Origin: Paramecium pentaurelia
Lineage: Eukaryota; Ciliophora; Oligohymenophorea; Peniculida; Parameciidae
Assembly (NCBI GenBank): GCA_905183005.1
Contig: CAJJDO010000128.1
Location: forward strand, 269,166-333,165
Direction: 5' to 3'
DNA: 64,000 nt
The position numbers and the translations under genes are program-made. The notes beneath the pieces were generated by a model. The model ran no database searches. It was not told the origin of the DNA and worked only from the letters and a program-made list of their open reading frames with translations. This document shows, piece after piece, positions 1-12,900 of this stretch (its first letter is position 1; every line of letters begins with the position of its first letter).

Positions 1-173
1 TCATTCAGACAGATATTTGTTATTGGTTTATCTGGATGTTTTTAACATTTAATTAACTAGAATCGTTCAATAAAATTCATATTAATAAATAATAATATTG
101 ATTATTATTATTAGTGATCAATAAAAATAATATAAGAATTGATTAGGATGTTATTAAAAGAATTTCAGTTTGA
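1..173. other. AT-rich stretch, no gene seen
   Basis: No open frame of useful length on either strand with TGA as the only stop. A 29-codon plus frame starts at 148 and ends at a TGA inside the next open frame. It may be the leading edge of the gene below if an intron has been missed. Confidence 0.4.
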
Positions 174-641
174 ATTAAAATATTTGAATTTTAAGAAATC
201 TCAGGCAATTTTATTTAATAACAGTAAATTTAATTGAAAAGAAGCATAAGACAAAATATTTAGTAACAATATATATCATATTCAAATTAACTATATTAAA
301 TATTTATTGAAATCAGAGTCTCTAATTAAGTCTAACTTATAGTTTACGAACATAACTATCTACATCAAAATTTTATTAGATTTAAGGTTTATTCTCTTTG
401 TTAGAAAATTCAGAATGATATTAATTAAGTGGTGTTTATGGATAATTAACTTAAGAATATCTTCTTTATTTAATTTGAAAATCTCTCTAGTTTGTTATTG
501 ATTGTGCTTGAAATTAAAGGTCAGGTTGACAATCAAACTTATGTTTAGGTTCATACTTTTTATGCCAATCTGTAAATTTATTTGGAGTATATCGTGTTGT
601 ACATTCTTATAGCTGGTTTTAATACTTAGAATAGGATCTGA
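174..641 (+). CDS. possible small protein, start not resolved
   Basis: An open frame of 155 codons without TGA runs from just after a TGA at 171-173 to a TGA at 639-641. The first in-frame ATG is at 438, giving 67 residues, but the sequence upstream of it also looks protein-like (mixed charged and aromatic residues). The true start may be joined by an intron from the ATG at 148; I could not find a splice that keeps frame. The C-terminal part has a hydrophobic stretch (EYIVLYILIAGF). It ends 50 bp before the next gene on the same strand. I do not recognise the family. Confidence 0.35.
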
Positions 642-690
642 TTGGATATTATTACATACGAATAAATATAATTAAATTAAATTATTAGAT

Positions 691-1405
691 ATGGTAAAGT
701 TGCTGTCTAAATCCCCAGTGGCATTAAATAGTCCAACATTGTAATAATGGGACAACAGTTTCAGAGAGAATTACGATATGTATTAAACAGAGATTGACAA
801 AAATACTTATGCATTATAAAGAAGCATAAGAGGTTTCTGGATATTTGGAAAAGCATTCTATCCTGCTCTTACTTAACATTACAGTTAGAAATTAGAGCTA
901 TATCAATTGAAATAGCAATTAGGAAAGGTATATAATATTATAGATTTATATTTCAGATTGAATAATCAGAGGTGAATTTATATAAGACAGTTGATCCAAG
1001 CATTAGCACTGTATTGAATAAGACATTCAGTACTTAATGGCTTTGGTGGAATCTCTAAGACATATCCATTACAGCTGGACTATAAGTCTATGCTTAATTG
1101 TTTAATTTTGGATACTCATGGAGAGTTGGATTCTTAGTTCTACCATATTGTGCTAGAGTAAATAATTCCATAACTCTTAGGTCTTTTATGACTATGCAAC
1201 ATCATACTAAAATAAATCAAGGGCAGTCGAATTTCTAAACTGGGCAATTCAATATAGAAAAGCTAAGAGCTAGATCGAAAGAGGTAGTTTGGATCCATTA
1301 GCAATTGAAAAATATTAAGCTCTTTTTGGAACTGTGAAGAAGGGACCACTTTAAGTATATGCAGATGTTATTGAATTGGCTACCCAATAAAATCCTAATT
1401 TGTGA
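691..1405 (+). CDS. conserved-looking ciliate protein, 220 aa, unknown function
   Basis: Three exons (691-927, 957-1157, 1181-1405) joined by introns of 29 nt (ends CAG) and 23 nt (ends TAG) give 220 residues ending at TGA. Without splicing the second intron the frame hits a premature TGA, so the introns are well supported. The N-terminal half is rich in aromatic residues (RGFWIFGKAFYPAL, QWLWWNLQD), and the middle has a moderately hydrophobic segment (WRVGFLVLPYCARVFYDYA) that could be membrane-associated. The C-terminal third is charged and probably helical. No known motif was recognised. It converges tail to tail with the CSN5 gene, 31 bp away. Confidence 0.7.
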
Positions 1406-1436
1406 TGGATAAAATAAATGATATAATAAATATTGA

Positions 1437-2571
1437 TCATTGGAATAATATTTACTTCACAGTCTCGGAAAGTAAAGCACCTGCTAATTCTACTGAGAAT
1501 TTCTAAGCCTCTTTAATTTATTATTTCTCTTTTTTCTCTTATTCGTCCACTAAATAACCTTGATCATATTTTATAAAACATTTTTCCTTCAAATCACACA
1601 AAGACTATCCAAAATACAACTAACTCTATCAAGATTAAGATCTACTTGGTTATCCTGTAGAATAGATTAAGATAATCTCAAACCCCAATATCTTTCCCAT
1701 AATCCTTAGACTATTTTACTATCAATAGAATTGCTAAATATTTCAATATCCAAAGAATAATATTTATCATGATAAGCTCCAAAATCTTTAATCTTTTAAG
1801 ATGGAATTCCAATTTTATCATTCTAATTGTCTATAATAATATAATTATTATTTACTTTTGTATGGTCTATATCCATCAGGATATAATAAAAAAATATAAA
1901 TTTATAATTATAGAAATTAGATTATTAATATTTGTCAATTATAAAATAATATTTATATATTAAATAATATATTAACAAATGTACACTCTAAATGCACCTA
2001 TATCAACCTTTTGATTTGTCATTGTTCGAATAGGATCAATCACAACAGCAACAAATGCACCATAACCCATTTATTAGATTCTTTGATTTTGTACATCAGT
2101 ACCACTTAGCCAACATCCATAACTTGGATGAGAATGGTACCATCCTACAGTTGGATGTACTCTTCCAACAGTTTCTAACATTTCAATCATTTATACATAT
2201 TCACCCATAGCTTCAGGAGCTAATAATTTAATAATAATTATATCTACTTAGTGTAACATTCACTTCACTTGCTTCTGCATTTAAGTAAATTACATCATAA
2301 ATAATAAATGTTTCTTTATCACATCTACCTTACATTAAACCCATAACTTCATTATTCTCTATATTTAATTTATTATTCAAATACTTCCAAGACATGCATG
2401 AATCAACATCTTAATTACAGAAGCAATAGAAATTTTGCATTTCTTAAAATAATTAGGTGAACTATCCCATGGTTTCTAATCTATGAAATCATTTTATTCA
2501 TCTTAATTAAAGTGATAAATCTATTCATCTTGTAAAATGTTATTTTTCTCAACAAATTATTGATAATCCAT
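1437..2571 (-). CDS. CSN5: COP9 signalosome subunit 5 (JAMM metalloprotease)
   Basis: The product, 311 aa after processing, is the deneddylase subunit of the COP9 signalosome, which removes NEDD8 from cullins. The JAMM site is complete: a conserved Glu in NNEVMGLMQGR, then WYHSHPSYGCWLSGTD, which supplies H-x-H-x7-S-x2-D. The following block (FVAVVIDPIRT, VDIGAFRVYPDGYRP, IKDFGAYHDKYYSLDI, LWERYWGLRLS) matches CSN5 rather than the proteasome paralogue RPN11. Four introns are removed: 2359-2384, 2220-2247, 1831-1855 and 1626-1645. Between V and Y of the FRVYPDGY block lies a 100-bp insert with no usable splice acceptor; excising it at flanking TA dinucleotides restores the frame exactly (see the IES entry). 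Start ATG is at 2569-2571 and TGA at 1437-1439; the spliced length is 312 codons including the stop. Confidence 0.93.
1882..1983. mobile_element. internal eliminated sequence (IES) inside CSN5
   Basis: A TA at 1882-1883 and a TA at 1982-1983 bound a very AT-rich segment. Deleting it with one TA (100 bp) turns the CSN5 frame from a dead end into the conserved FRVYPDGYRP block. Both ends fit the Paramecium IES consensus TAYAGYNR at 7 of 8 positions: TATAATAA on the left, and TACATTTG on the right read on the minus strand; each lacks only the G at position 5. It cannot be an intron: there is no AG dinucleotide between the break in homology and the point where homology resumes. IESs are single-copy relics of Tc1/mariner-type elements, cut out by the PiggyMac transposase during macronuclear development. 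The sequence is therefore germline DNA or macronuclear DNA with a retained IES. Confidence 0.85.
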
Positions 2572-2627
2572 TTACTCTAATTGTATATATTATTATTATA
2601 AATAAATAAATATATATATATATTTAA

Positions 2628-3108
2628 TCAATCTATTCTTTTAAGTAATGTACTTAATGTCTAATCTAATTCATGTAAGGAATGTAAATAACTAAATAAA
2701 TATATCTATATACTTTGAATTCAATTCACGCATTTCCTTTTTAGACATTTAACTTAATCCATTGCTTATTTTAATCAAATCAGATACACTCACATAACTT
2801 TCATTTTTAATCTTACTAAAAGAATTCTAATTTTCTTTCCAACAATTTGCATCAAATTATACAAATGGTTGAGATGTAGATCTTTAGATATATGATTGTT
2901 CATAACTTGTTTTCATTATTTGATTATTCTTAATAGGTTCTTATACACTCTATCTTAGTTAAGTACTCTTTAAAATAAAAGACAATTATTTTGTAGAATT
3001 CTTTCCACTTGGAGATTTATCTTAAGTGTTATTTATTTTTGCCTATGTCACTTATCTAACATAATTTCTAAATTCAATCAGCTCTTGTCTTTGCGATTAA
3101 TCGTACAT
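2628..3108 (-). CDS. small Gln/Ser-rich protein, 152 aa, unknown
   Basis: Two exons with one 22-nt intron (2692-2713, GTA...TAG). Splicing moves the end from an early TGA to a helical, leucine-rich tail (SLHELDQTLSTLLKRID) that ends at TGA 2628-2630. The spliced length is 153 codons including the stop. The body is polar, rich in Q, S, K and N, with no Cys/His cluster and no transmembrane segment. It lies 44 bp downstream of the next gene on the same strand. I do not recognise a family; a short coiled coil at the C-terminus is likely. Confidence 0.7.
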
Positions 3109-3152
3109 TCAAGTAGCCGTTAATAAAAAAATATTAATAATTCACAATTTGA

Positions 3153-4593
3153 TCAAGACTACTCATACACCATCTTCACTACTACTGTTGGAGGTATCTT
3201 ATCTTCAAAAATCAATTGTTACAATGTTTCTTTAGATATCACTTAAGGTCTATTATAATAATTATTCATAATCATTTTACCTATGTATTTAACTCACTAT
3301 ATCCATTAATATTTAATCACTTAATACATGATCCTTTCCATCTATTCTTGATGCCAATAATCTTAACAATCCCTATATTTCTGTAAATGGTATTTCATTA
3401 CGATCTGAAGCTAAAAAGAAATCATAAGTAAATTTGATATAATCCTCAAATGTTCCCTCTTAAAATACTATCAATTTATAAAAATGTTTAAATCCACTAA
3501 ATGTAAATAAATCTCCTTTACAAAATGCCCATACTACTCTTTCTACTATTTCATCCTCTTTACGTATCAAATCCCAAAATACTTAACAATATGTCAAAAA
3601 TGTATCTTTATGAATTGAAACATCATCTTATCCTTTCTCTACTTCAGAAACATCCAATAAAACTTAATTTGATTTTCCAAAATCAATTGGTTCTGATGAA
3701 TTACTTTATCTTGAATTCTTTACTACAAATTATGGAGATATCTAAGAATTTGGTGTTTATTAAGTTAAACTTTAACCCATTTTCTTTTTGTGGAAATCTT
3801 GTATACTATAATAATGACTTATTGATGAAATAGTTCCAAATTATTACATTCTAATTTCTGGTTTCTGAAGTTAAGCATGAGATACTAATTTATCATTATT
3901 TATCAATATATTCCATTCCTTAACCAAATCCAATTGTTTTGTAGTATTGTTCTTTATCATTCTTATCATATTATCTCTATACAAATATTTAGGATTCCCT
4001 TTCTATCTCTCAAATACAGTATTTTTATCATAATCTAAATATGATCTCAATCTAGAACCAAATCCTCTTAAATTTTCATTTAATACTACTACATTTTATA
4101 CATTAGGATCAATTTCTTAAGATGCACTCAAATCAACTTCTTCAGATGATTTATATAATCTTGGTTATGATAGAAATGGAGATTTCCATGATTCTTATAA
4201 TGGATTTCTTTCATTTAATTGTTACACTTTTTTATCCAATTTTTTAAGTTCTTTATTTCTATATTCCTATTATTAAAGAGGATGTAATCCTTTCATTGCT
4301 TATTCAAACAATAATGTGGGTTTGGATGGGAGTTGCTTATAATGTTTCAATAAATCATTCTTGGAGAATTCTTAATTAATAATACTTGATTATGCATCAT
4401 CATGTATTGGTATGACTAAATCAACCAATTGTTTTTAAAAGTTTCTCTTCTCAACTATTTATTCTAATTTTTTTTCATCATTAAATTTAGTTTTTTGAGG
4501 AGAACTTAATATCTATCTTTTTTATTGAATAATTTTTAATCTTGGCAATGTTGGTTTAAATATTACATTCCTTTTGTTTGAACAATTATTCAT
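3153..4593 (-). CDS. EF-hand-like/coiled-coil protein, 469 aa
   Basis: A long first exon from ATG 4591-4593 and a 31-nt intron (3250-3280, ends TAG) give 469 residues. The N-terminal 250 residues are charged and Gln-rich, typical of ciliate cytoskeletal proteins. The C-terminal part (roughly residues 320-430) reads like a calcineurin-B/recoverin-type helical pair: Asp/Glu-rich segments around ASDRNEIPFTEIQGLLRLL and FCKGDLFTFSGFKHFYKL. No canonical DxDxDG calcium loop is visible, so calcium binding is uncertain. The family guess is inference from pattern; the gene itself is well supported by the long open frame and clean splice. Confidence 0.7.
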
Positions 4594-4807
4594 TTATTAT
4601 AACAAATTATAAAATAATTGTTATATTTCATTCAACTTAATTTCTTAATAATATTTAGTATTTATAAAATATATATCAATCATTTCAAATTTCTAAATAC
4701 ATTACCTTTGTTTTTACTTTTCTTTATTTAATAAACAAGTCTACTTAGTTATGTGAAAATTTATTTTTGTTTTTAAAATAAATCTAGTAAAATATTTATT
4801 TATAATA

Positions 4808-6545
4808 ATGAACAAGTTTAGTCTTACATTCATTTAAAAAAGTTTGGAATTAAAATATTAAGATCATAGATATTTATCAACAATACCTGCTTGCAAAGCT
4901 ATTAATTTAATGTGTTTTTTAATTTGCATGATTAGATCAATATTTTCTGCTATTAAGTAAGATTATATAAATCTTATCATATTTGCTCCACTTGGATTAC
5001 TTGTTTTCATTGTTCACTTTGTAGTTATGTTTTATAAAAAATAATGGATAGATTTCTATCTAGTAGGAATAAATCATATTTTAATGTGTTATCAAGTATA
5101 TACAGAAGCAGATTTCAAACCATAAGAAGCCTTTGTTTTTGGATAAAATATGATGGTTATACACACCATTATTATATTAGTATCAGATTTTAAATTTGCT
5201 GTAATCTAAGTTATTAATAATGCCATCATTAAATTAGCAATTGCAAGATATTTTTAATCAGACATTTCAATTTAAGCCTTTATCTATTGTTTCATTCTCT
5301 CATTTATGATTCTAATTCCTCTCCAAAGAACTAACAAATAATATAGAGAATCATTTCTATATACATCATAAAATAATTCATTAGGTATTACTATTAAAAA
5401 TTCAAATAGATTGGATTATCCCTAAAATTATTGAGAACCCTTTTGTTATATTTGTTTATGACTATGAAAATGTTGGCTTTCATGTCAAATTATCTAATTT
5501 TAATACTTTCAATTAATTTGAATCAAGTAATAATAATGTTCAAAATCTTAATTCACTTTTAAGAAAATATAAAATTAATGGAAATTCACTTGAAACCTTC
5601 ATTCTCAATAGAAGATAATTATCTGAACAAATTATTGTCAATTAATAACATGAAATTGTTAATTCAAAGAATTATTCAGATAAAATATACATCAAATATT
5701 CAGAAGTTTAACTTACTGAATAAACTTTTATTATAATACTCGATTATAAACAATAGGATTATATAAAAATGGAAAAAAGAATATAAAAATTAGAAACAGG
5801 AATTAATCTATTTTTATTAAATATGAAAGGATTTTTAATTAAACAATTAATAATGTTAAATAACTCTAAAGGAAAGGATTCATCTTTTATATATATGAAC
5901 AAAGTTAATTTAATGTACATTCTCACCAAACTCTCTGTTAGATAAAATTTATTTGTACATAAATGTAAAATTGTACCAAAAATAAATCATTTTATTAAAT
6001 TATTCAATAAAGCCTACAAAAAGAGAGTTAATTTTTAATTTGAGAAACAGCATATTTAAATTACTACTTATAAGAATGTATTTGAAGAACTCTTAACAAT
6101 CTTAATGACATTCATATTTCGACTATAAACAAATTCCTAAACTAAATTAATATTACGTGGAAGCTATTATTAAAATGAATAATTTTTAGATCTTCTAATT
6201 AAATTCGATTAGTCCTTTTAATTATTTTAATAGCTTCAATAAAATAGTCATTTTCGAAAGAATCTTAAATAAATAGGACCATGTGATAGATTACTTATGG
6301 AAAATAACGGTAAATATAAGATAGTATTTATTATTAGTTGTAATTATTAGATTATATAAGGATTTGAGTTAGGTTAATCAATTATAAACCTTTCTGAATC
6401 ATTCCAACCTTAAACAAACTAATTCTATTTGATTTTATAAATTTGTTAATATATTTTTGCTATATATACAGAATACTAGAAGTTTATTTAAGAATTCTAG
6501 CTAATAAGTTTTTACTAAGCCACTTAGTTTGATTTAATAAATTGA
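4808..6545 (+). CDS. multi-pass membrane sensor, histidine-kinase-like, 570 aa
   Basis: ATG 4808, one 25-nt intron (5385-5409, ends TAG), TGA 6543-6545. Residues about 30-190 hold five or six strongly hydrophobic segments (for example INLIIFAPLGLLVFIVHFVV and MVIHTIIILVSDF), so the N-terminus is a membrane domain. Directly after it comes a PAS-like stretch (PKIIENPFVIFVYDYE), then a long polar part with helices and a poorly conserved C-terminal region where histidine kinases carry their ATPase domain. I could not identify a convincing H-box or glycine-rich ATP lid, so catalytic activity is doubtful. Ciliates have many such membrane PAS/kinase-like proteins; assignment rests on architecture only. 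Confidence 0.65.
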
Positions 6546-6892
6546 AAATCTAATATATATTCTGATTATATATTATTTAAATTCATTTACTTACTAAACG
6601 GTTGATTAATATAAATAATATAAAAAGTAATAAATTTGTATAAAATATCATTATATTAATATCTTAGACTTTATTGAATGCTCATTTATATTATTAAATA
6701 TGATTTATCTATATTTGTTAAAGTTTATTTTAACAAAAATATGTACTATTATATTTGACAGAATTAAAGTACAATTCTTAACAATAATGGATAAATTACA
6801 ATAATATGTCCAAAAATACAGTATTAATTCATAATAAAAATAGAGTGTATTATTATTAAAATGTTCACATTATATAATAAATTAATCTATTA
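6546..6892. other. intergenic, nothing seen
   Basis: AT-rich spacer between two plus-strand genes. No open frame, repeat or structured element stands out. Confidence 0.5.
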
Positions 6893-8705
6893 ATGTCGGA
6901 TATTAAAATTACTCCAAGATAACATGGAAGATCGAAAACAAAAACAAGTATATATTTTGTATTGAAATTTTAGTTGATAATATTTAAGTTTAATAAAAAA
7001 AGGCAGGAATAACAAATGATCGATTAGTCGTTAATAAATTAGGACTTAAATTCGATCCAGTTTGTTGGAAAAAAACACATGAGAAAGGTAGAATTTAATA
7101 TGTTTGCATTGTAAATATAAGATATATATTATATAAAGGAGAAAGATTGTAAAGCTGATAGAAGATTAGCATGTGCACATTGTATAATTGAAGAACATGA
7201 TTAACATGTTTCTAATAAAATAACAGTTGAATAATATTGTGAAGCATTTGAATACAATTATAAGTAATATGTGTTATAAGTATGATCATAATTTGCTAGT
7301 GTAGGTAGCAAAAATGGAGGAAAATTATAAAAAATGCAAGATGATTGATGTTATAGAATAAATTGATCAAGATATTAATACCATATTTGAAATATTAAAA
7401 TATTAACTGAAGACACTAAGAGATAAATATATAAAAGACATGTAAACATATTCAGAAACCACTAATGCAACTTTAATTTAAAATTTTAATGATGAAAGAC
7501 AGATCCTTTTAAAGATGAAAGAGTATGCAAATAAAAACCTTTATGAAATGACACCAGCTGAAATGGATCATAGTTTATTGTTAATAGGAAGTACTCATAT
7601 TGAATAAATAATTAATAAATTAACAAATTTTGAAGAATAAGGTGCCAAAATTACTAGTACAATGAAAGCTTAATGGAAATGGATATATGAAGAATTAGAA
7701 GAAAAATTAAGAGAAGTAGTCTCTTAAGTTGGATAGTATAATTTAAATGTCTTATAATTAAATGAAACTACTGGAAAAAGAACTCCAATAGATTCAGTCA
7801 ATATTTTATTATAAGATCAAAAATATTAAGATATGACTGCATAATATACAAGTACAACTAATAAGTCTGAATCAATACATATATCAACATTTTAAAGAAC
7901 TAATTATTCATAGTAGCCACTTCTAAAACTTTAACCAATTTAATTATTTTAGTAATTTCAATCTGTAGATAAATAATCAAATAAGCCTAATACTTCTAAA
8001 TTTGCAGATTCAATATCAGAAAATTCAAAATAACTAGATAGTCCTAAGGAACATACAAAAAGTATTAGATAGGTAGCTGGATCATCAGATGTAACATCTC
8101 CTTTAAAAAGAGAATTGAATTAAAAATAAACAACATCAAAATAAAATTCTTTGAGAAATCTTATGCTAAAAAATCACAATTAATAATTGAAAGATACAAA
8201 TAATTAGATTATAATAAATAATAATTGTAATTAAAAATAATAGACTTAAATTCGATAAATCAGTCCAAATGGAATGAATTATTATTATTAAAGTGATGGT
8301 AAAAAATTAGATGGTAAAAGAGGAAATCATTTATAATCACAAAGTTCTTCATCTCTTAATTAATAATCATTAGATAAAAGATTATCTGCATAGAAATTCT
8401 AAAGTTATCACTTTACATGTAATAATAATAATATGAAGTGTATACATAATGATATAATAAGAGCTTATCCAATATTTGCTTGTTGTAATTAAGTAATTAT
8501 ATTATTTAATATATAGGCATACCCTTGTTATGAATGTCATGATTAAGTTTCCAATCATAAAGCACATATCACAATTCCATCATAAAGATATTGTTCAATG
8601 TGTAAAGAAATATTTACAGTAAATCTATTGTCAACAGTGGATGTAAAATGTTATCATAAAGGATTAATAGATTAAGAATAATCATAAAATAATCCTCATT
8701 CATGA
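6893..8705 (+). CDS. zinc-finger protein with C-terminal CHY finger, 569 aa
   Basis: Five exons; introns 6948-6973, 7111-7138 (ends AAG), 7280-7304 and 8493-8516 leave exactly 570 codons including the stop. Residues about 45-90 form a B-box-like cluster (FDPVCWKKTHEKG, CIEKDCKADRRLACAHC, EEHDQH), followed by a coiled coil (about 90-240) and a long low-complexity Q/N/S linker. The last ~80 residues carry a CHY-type zinc finger: MKCIHNDIIRAYPIFACC, then YPCYECHDQVSNH and CSMCKEIF. CHY fingers occur in RCHY1-type ubiquitin ligases, but no RING is visible here. A role in ubiquitin or protein-interaction biology is inference. Confidence 0.75.
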
Positions 8706-8868
8706 ACAAGAAACTTTATATTATTTTATTTTAAAATTCTAATATATAAATCTTATTCAGATTAGAGAGAGTAATAGTATTCTTAAAAATATCAAATCTT
8801 TATTTGTTTTATTCTTCAAATATATTGTAGATTTATATTAGTGTTAATGACTATTTTTATAATAAATT

Positions 8869-9617
8869 ATGCTATCCTACTTAAGATTTTTTAGATTCAC
8901 TTCTTTTAGAACTGATCCTTATATAATTTTAGGGATTAATAAAGATGCTTCAATGTAATAGATTAAAGATGCATATATTGCAATGTGTAAGAAATGTAAT
9001 AATATTGATTAATTGAAGATCATCCTGATTTGAATAATGAGACTGATGCCAAAGAGAAATTTGCAGAAATACATTAAGCTTACAATTAACTTAAGCAACG
9101 CAAATTTTATGAATAAGTAGAAGAAGAATTTAAACAAAATTATTAGTAATCTTGATTCTCATTAAGTATAGTTCAGCTTAATCAGAAGAAGAATGTTTTA
9201 AATAAATATTTGGATTCTATTTCTATGAGAATCCATAAGAATATTATAAGCCTGAGAATGCATAAAAGAGAGCAGATTATTAAGAGATGTTGCGTAAATA
9301 TAAAAGTCAAAATGAGAAACAAAGTTCCACTAATCAACAAGTGTTTAATGATGTAAAGATAAATAGAAACTTTAATTCTGATAATATATACAGTATATAT
9401 CTATATATATAATCTAGGATATAGTGATCATACTTTCCTTAAAGTATTAATGATGTTCACATTTGTTGTGTCAGTAACAAGTGCATATATTTTCTTTTAT
9501 AAGAAATCAACAACATATGCTAAAAACACAATCACAGATTCTTAAATTCTCAGAATGAAAACTTTATCTTTAATTAGATAATAGAAAGTGGCTGAAGAAA
9601 AATAACTAAAACTTTGA
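8869..9617 (+). CDS. J-domain (DnaJ) protein with membrane anchor, 224 aa
   Basis: The J domain starts almost at the N-terminus (DPYIILGINKDASMQQIKDA) and contains the HPD motif needed to stimulate Hsp70 ATPase. The H of HPD is created by splicing a 23-nt intron (8996-9018) that ends in AAG. Two further introns are 9146-9171 and 9393-9417. After a charged linker there is one transmembrane segment (VLMMFTFVVSVTSAYIFF) and a basic tail. The first ~15 residues (LSYLRFFRFTSFR) are basic and hydrophobic and could be a mitochondrial targeting signal. It probably recruits Hsp70 at a membrane; which membrane is not shown. The spliced length is 225 codons including the stop. Confidence 0.88.
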
Positions 9618-9919
9618 TAAACAAAATAAATTGAATTTTATATTAACAATTTTAATCAAAATAATATTTTTAGTAGCATCTAAAATAAAATTGTCAATTT
9701 TTATTCATATATATAAATATAATTATAGATTTAATCATCTTATTAATATCTATTCTAATTATGATTAATCAAATATATTAATGATAATTATTATATATTT
9801 TAGTTTATTTTAAATTCATATATATATATATATATTAATTATTTTATTAACATATATAATTAATAAGATTTTTAGTATAAAATTTTCAATTTCTAAATAC
9901 ATTTAATTATATTAAGGAA
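9618..9919. other. intergenic, nothing seen
   Basis: AT-rich spacer with a short TA microsatellite around 9822-9834. No gene or structured element was recognised. Confidence 0.5.
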
Positions 9920-12900
9920 ATGACTCATGGTATCAATTATAATATAATTGTTTAGTACTTTATTTTGGAAAGATTTTCGCAAATCTGCAGACTGAAAACC
10001 TAAGGAGTCAATAATAAATGTATGAAATTGGTATAAACAGAAAAGATTAACGAGAGTTTGTTTACCAGAGAATGTGTTTTCGAATGACTAAACAAAATAG
10101 AACAAAGGAGGTGAATAATAAGTTGCATTTGTAAAGGTGATTTGCAAAGAGAACATGGTGTTTTTACTTGATCGTATACTTTGTGTATAGAATTAGATAA
10201 ATCTGAAATGTGGGCATTTGGTGCATCTAATGAGGGATAATTAGGTTTACGTATAGCTGGTCTAGTGTATCCAGTAAATATATCATAAGTGATGGATACA
10301 AAAATAAAATATGTAACAGCAACTTAGAACTTTGTATCAGTGTACACTATGAAAAATAGACTATATGTTTGGGGGAAAACAGATGAATTGAATTTTGGAG
10401 ATTGTACAAAATAAAAGAAAGTAGAGTTTAGTAAGACTATAGATAGAAGGTATGAATTCTAGTGTTATGAAATTTCAACATTGATTTAAGGGAATGGAAT
10501 ATAAGAAAAAAAAAATGAATTATAACAAATGCAATCAAGTTTAAATAAACTATATTTATTAACTAATCAAAGTTTATACTTGATATCTAATTAAGTAATA
10601 TAGGTTATGTAAAATTTCATTGGTTTAGCATGTAATTAGAATCATGTATTGGCTTGGGATATTGAAGGAAGAGTATGGAGTTGGGGTTCATAATCAGATG
10701 GTAAATTAGGATATATGAATTTTGAATAATCAGAATAAATATAACCAAAGATGGTTGAGAATTTGACAAATAGGATTATTTAATGTGCTTGTGGATTAAA
10801 TTATAGTATAGCATTAGATGTAAAAGGAGATATTTATGGATGGGGAAAAGGTCCATTTAAAATTGAATTATTGAAAGCAACTTAACCTACTAAACTTATA
10901 GAAAAAAATAAATCATTTGTAAAAGTAATAGCAGGTGATGATCATTTTGGTGCATTAGATATGATTGGTCAATTATATGTTTGGGGTTTAAATAATAACA
11001 ATTGTTTAGGATAAATGGATGAAGAAGTATAGAAACCAACACCTTTTGAATTGAGTGGACTCAAAGTTATTGATGTAAGTATGGGACCTACTTGTACAGT
11101 TCTTATTGTTCCATCTGGTAGATTATAGAAATTACCAAATCTTAATTTAGATTCCTTTACTAGTTAATAAAAGAAATGTTTTATAGAAGAAGCAAGTTTG
11201 ATTAGAGATTTTACTGAAAGAAGAAATAGATAAACTTTAATGTAAATGCTAACTCCTAGTCAGAATAAATAATTAAATAAACCAGATGATAAAGAATATG
11301 ACAAAGCCAATGAATTAATACATAGAATGTAATTGAAATTGGATTCACCTAGAATTAAACCAACATTTAATTCTACTCATATTTCTAATTCTCTATTCAG
11401 TAATAATGAACTTTCTAATAGAACTATGAGATCTCCTATTTCTTTTGATAATGTTTAAAGTAAATTACATAAATTAGAAAATAATAATCCTCTTTATTTA
11501 CCTATTCTACCTAGATTTCAAATGACTTAAATCTTAAAAGAAGATGAAATCAATCTGGACTTTCTTATATAAACAGATGATGATGAACTTAAATATCGTT
11601 ATATATAATTAGTAAAAGATAATTCAGAGGATTAAGTACTTATGTAATTATTAGATGAATAAAATATTAAAAAAAATCATACTATTTAAACTGCCAGAAA
11701 TTAAGTCAAAACATTTAAATAATAAAGTGAACCTAAAATTATCAAATTTAATGATAAATATGATAAATTAGATCCTAATTTACTTGAAAATGTTAAAAAA
11801 GAATTAGCTGAAATTAGTAAAGAAAGATGGAAATAATATTTAAAAAAAAGAAAAATTAGAGAAAACAAAATTAATATGTTAAAAACTAAATTTTAAATGA
11901 CAAAATTAGAATAAATGTCTAAAGAAGAATAAATTGAATCAAATCGTTTATAAGCTGTTGAAAAAAATGTTAAAGTTTAATACACTATTTTAAGAAAAGA
12001 AGAGAGACTTAAAACTAAATTAGAAGGACTTTAATAATAATTACATGAAAATTCTACTGAATTTTAAATCAAAAAGAAAACTGAAATGAAAAAAGAAGTT
12101 GCTAAATTCTTTGCTTTCTTATAATTATTATAGTATTTTAATTTTGAAGCATGTTGTCAAATGTTTGAAGAAGCTGCCTATCGTGGTTTATAGAAAAAAA
12201 GATTATTATTCTAAGCAAATAATAAAGCAAAGATTATTCAAAAAGCTGTAAGAAGAAGAAATATTATTAAAATGATTAACAATAATTTAGGAGAAAAACC
12301 AAAAAAAATTCTACTCTCCTTTATCTTTCGTATTAGAATGTCCATCAGAATCAAAAAAAGAAGAGCTTTACTAAGAAAATTAAATCTATTTTAATAAAAA
12401 AATTAATTATTTCTTAAAGTTCGTATAAGTTTAAACATTATGATGAAATCTACAAAAAATATTCAATCATTTTGTAAATATTACAATCAAACTATTAAAA
12501 TTTAATTAAGTTACTTAAATTATAAATGGGATGAATATTTAAAATAAGAATTTAAAGGCCTTATTATTGATAAAGATAAAGAAGACTAAAAATTAAATCA
12601 ATTATAATTTCTTAATGAAAAATAAATACAAATTATGAAATAATTATCTTATCCTTATAAATCTAATAAATAACTTATTAAGGAATTGTTACTCAATAAA
12701 AAACCTAAATTTAAAGTTGATATACTTAGAATCAATATATTAAAAAGAATTCCAGGGTTTCAATCTTAAGAAGATGAAATTAAAGATAGAGAAATCAGAA
12801 CTAATTTTAATACTGTTTTATTACCATATACTAAATATGTTGAAAACATAATTATTCCCTAAAATTATAGAATTAGATTTGATTATTAAGAAATATAATT

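Noticed and set aside
1769..1963. Short plus-strand frame inside CSN5
   Set aside because: It overlaps the CSN5 3' exons and the IES on the other strand and has random AT-rich composition.
10018..10045. Frame change in the RCC1 gene considered as a second IES
   Set aside because: A 26-nt intron with an AAG acceptor explains it; the TA-bounded alternative would be 17-20 bp, below the size of known IESs.
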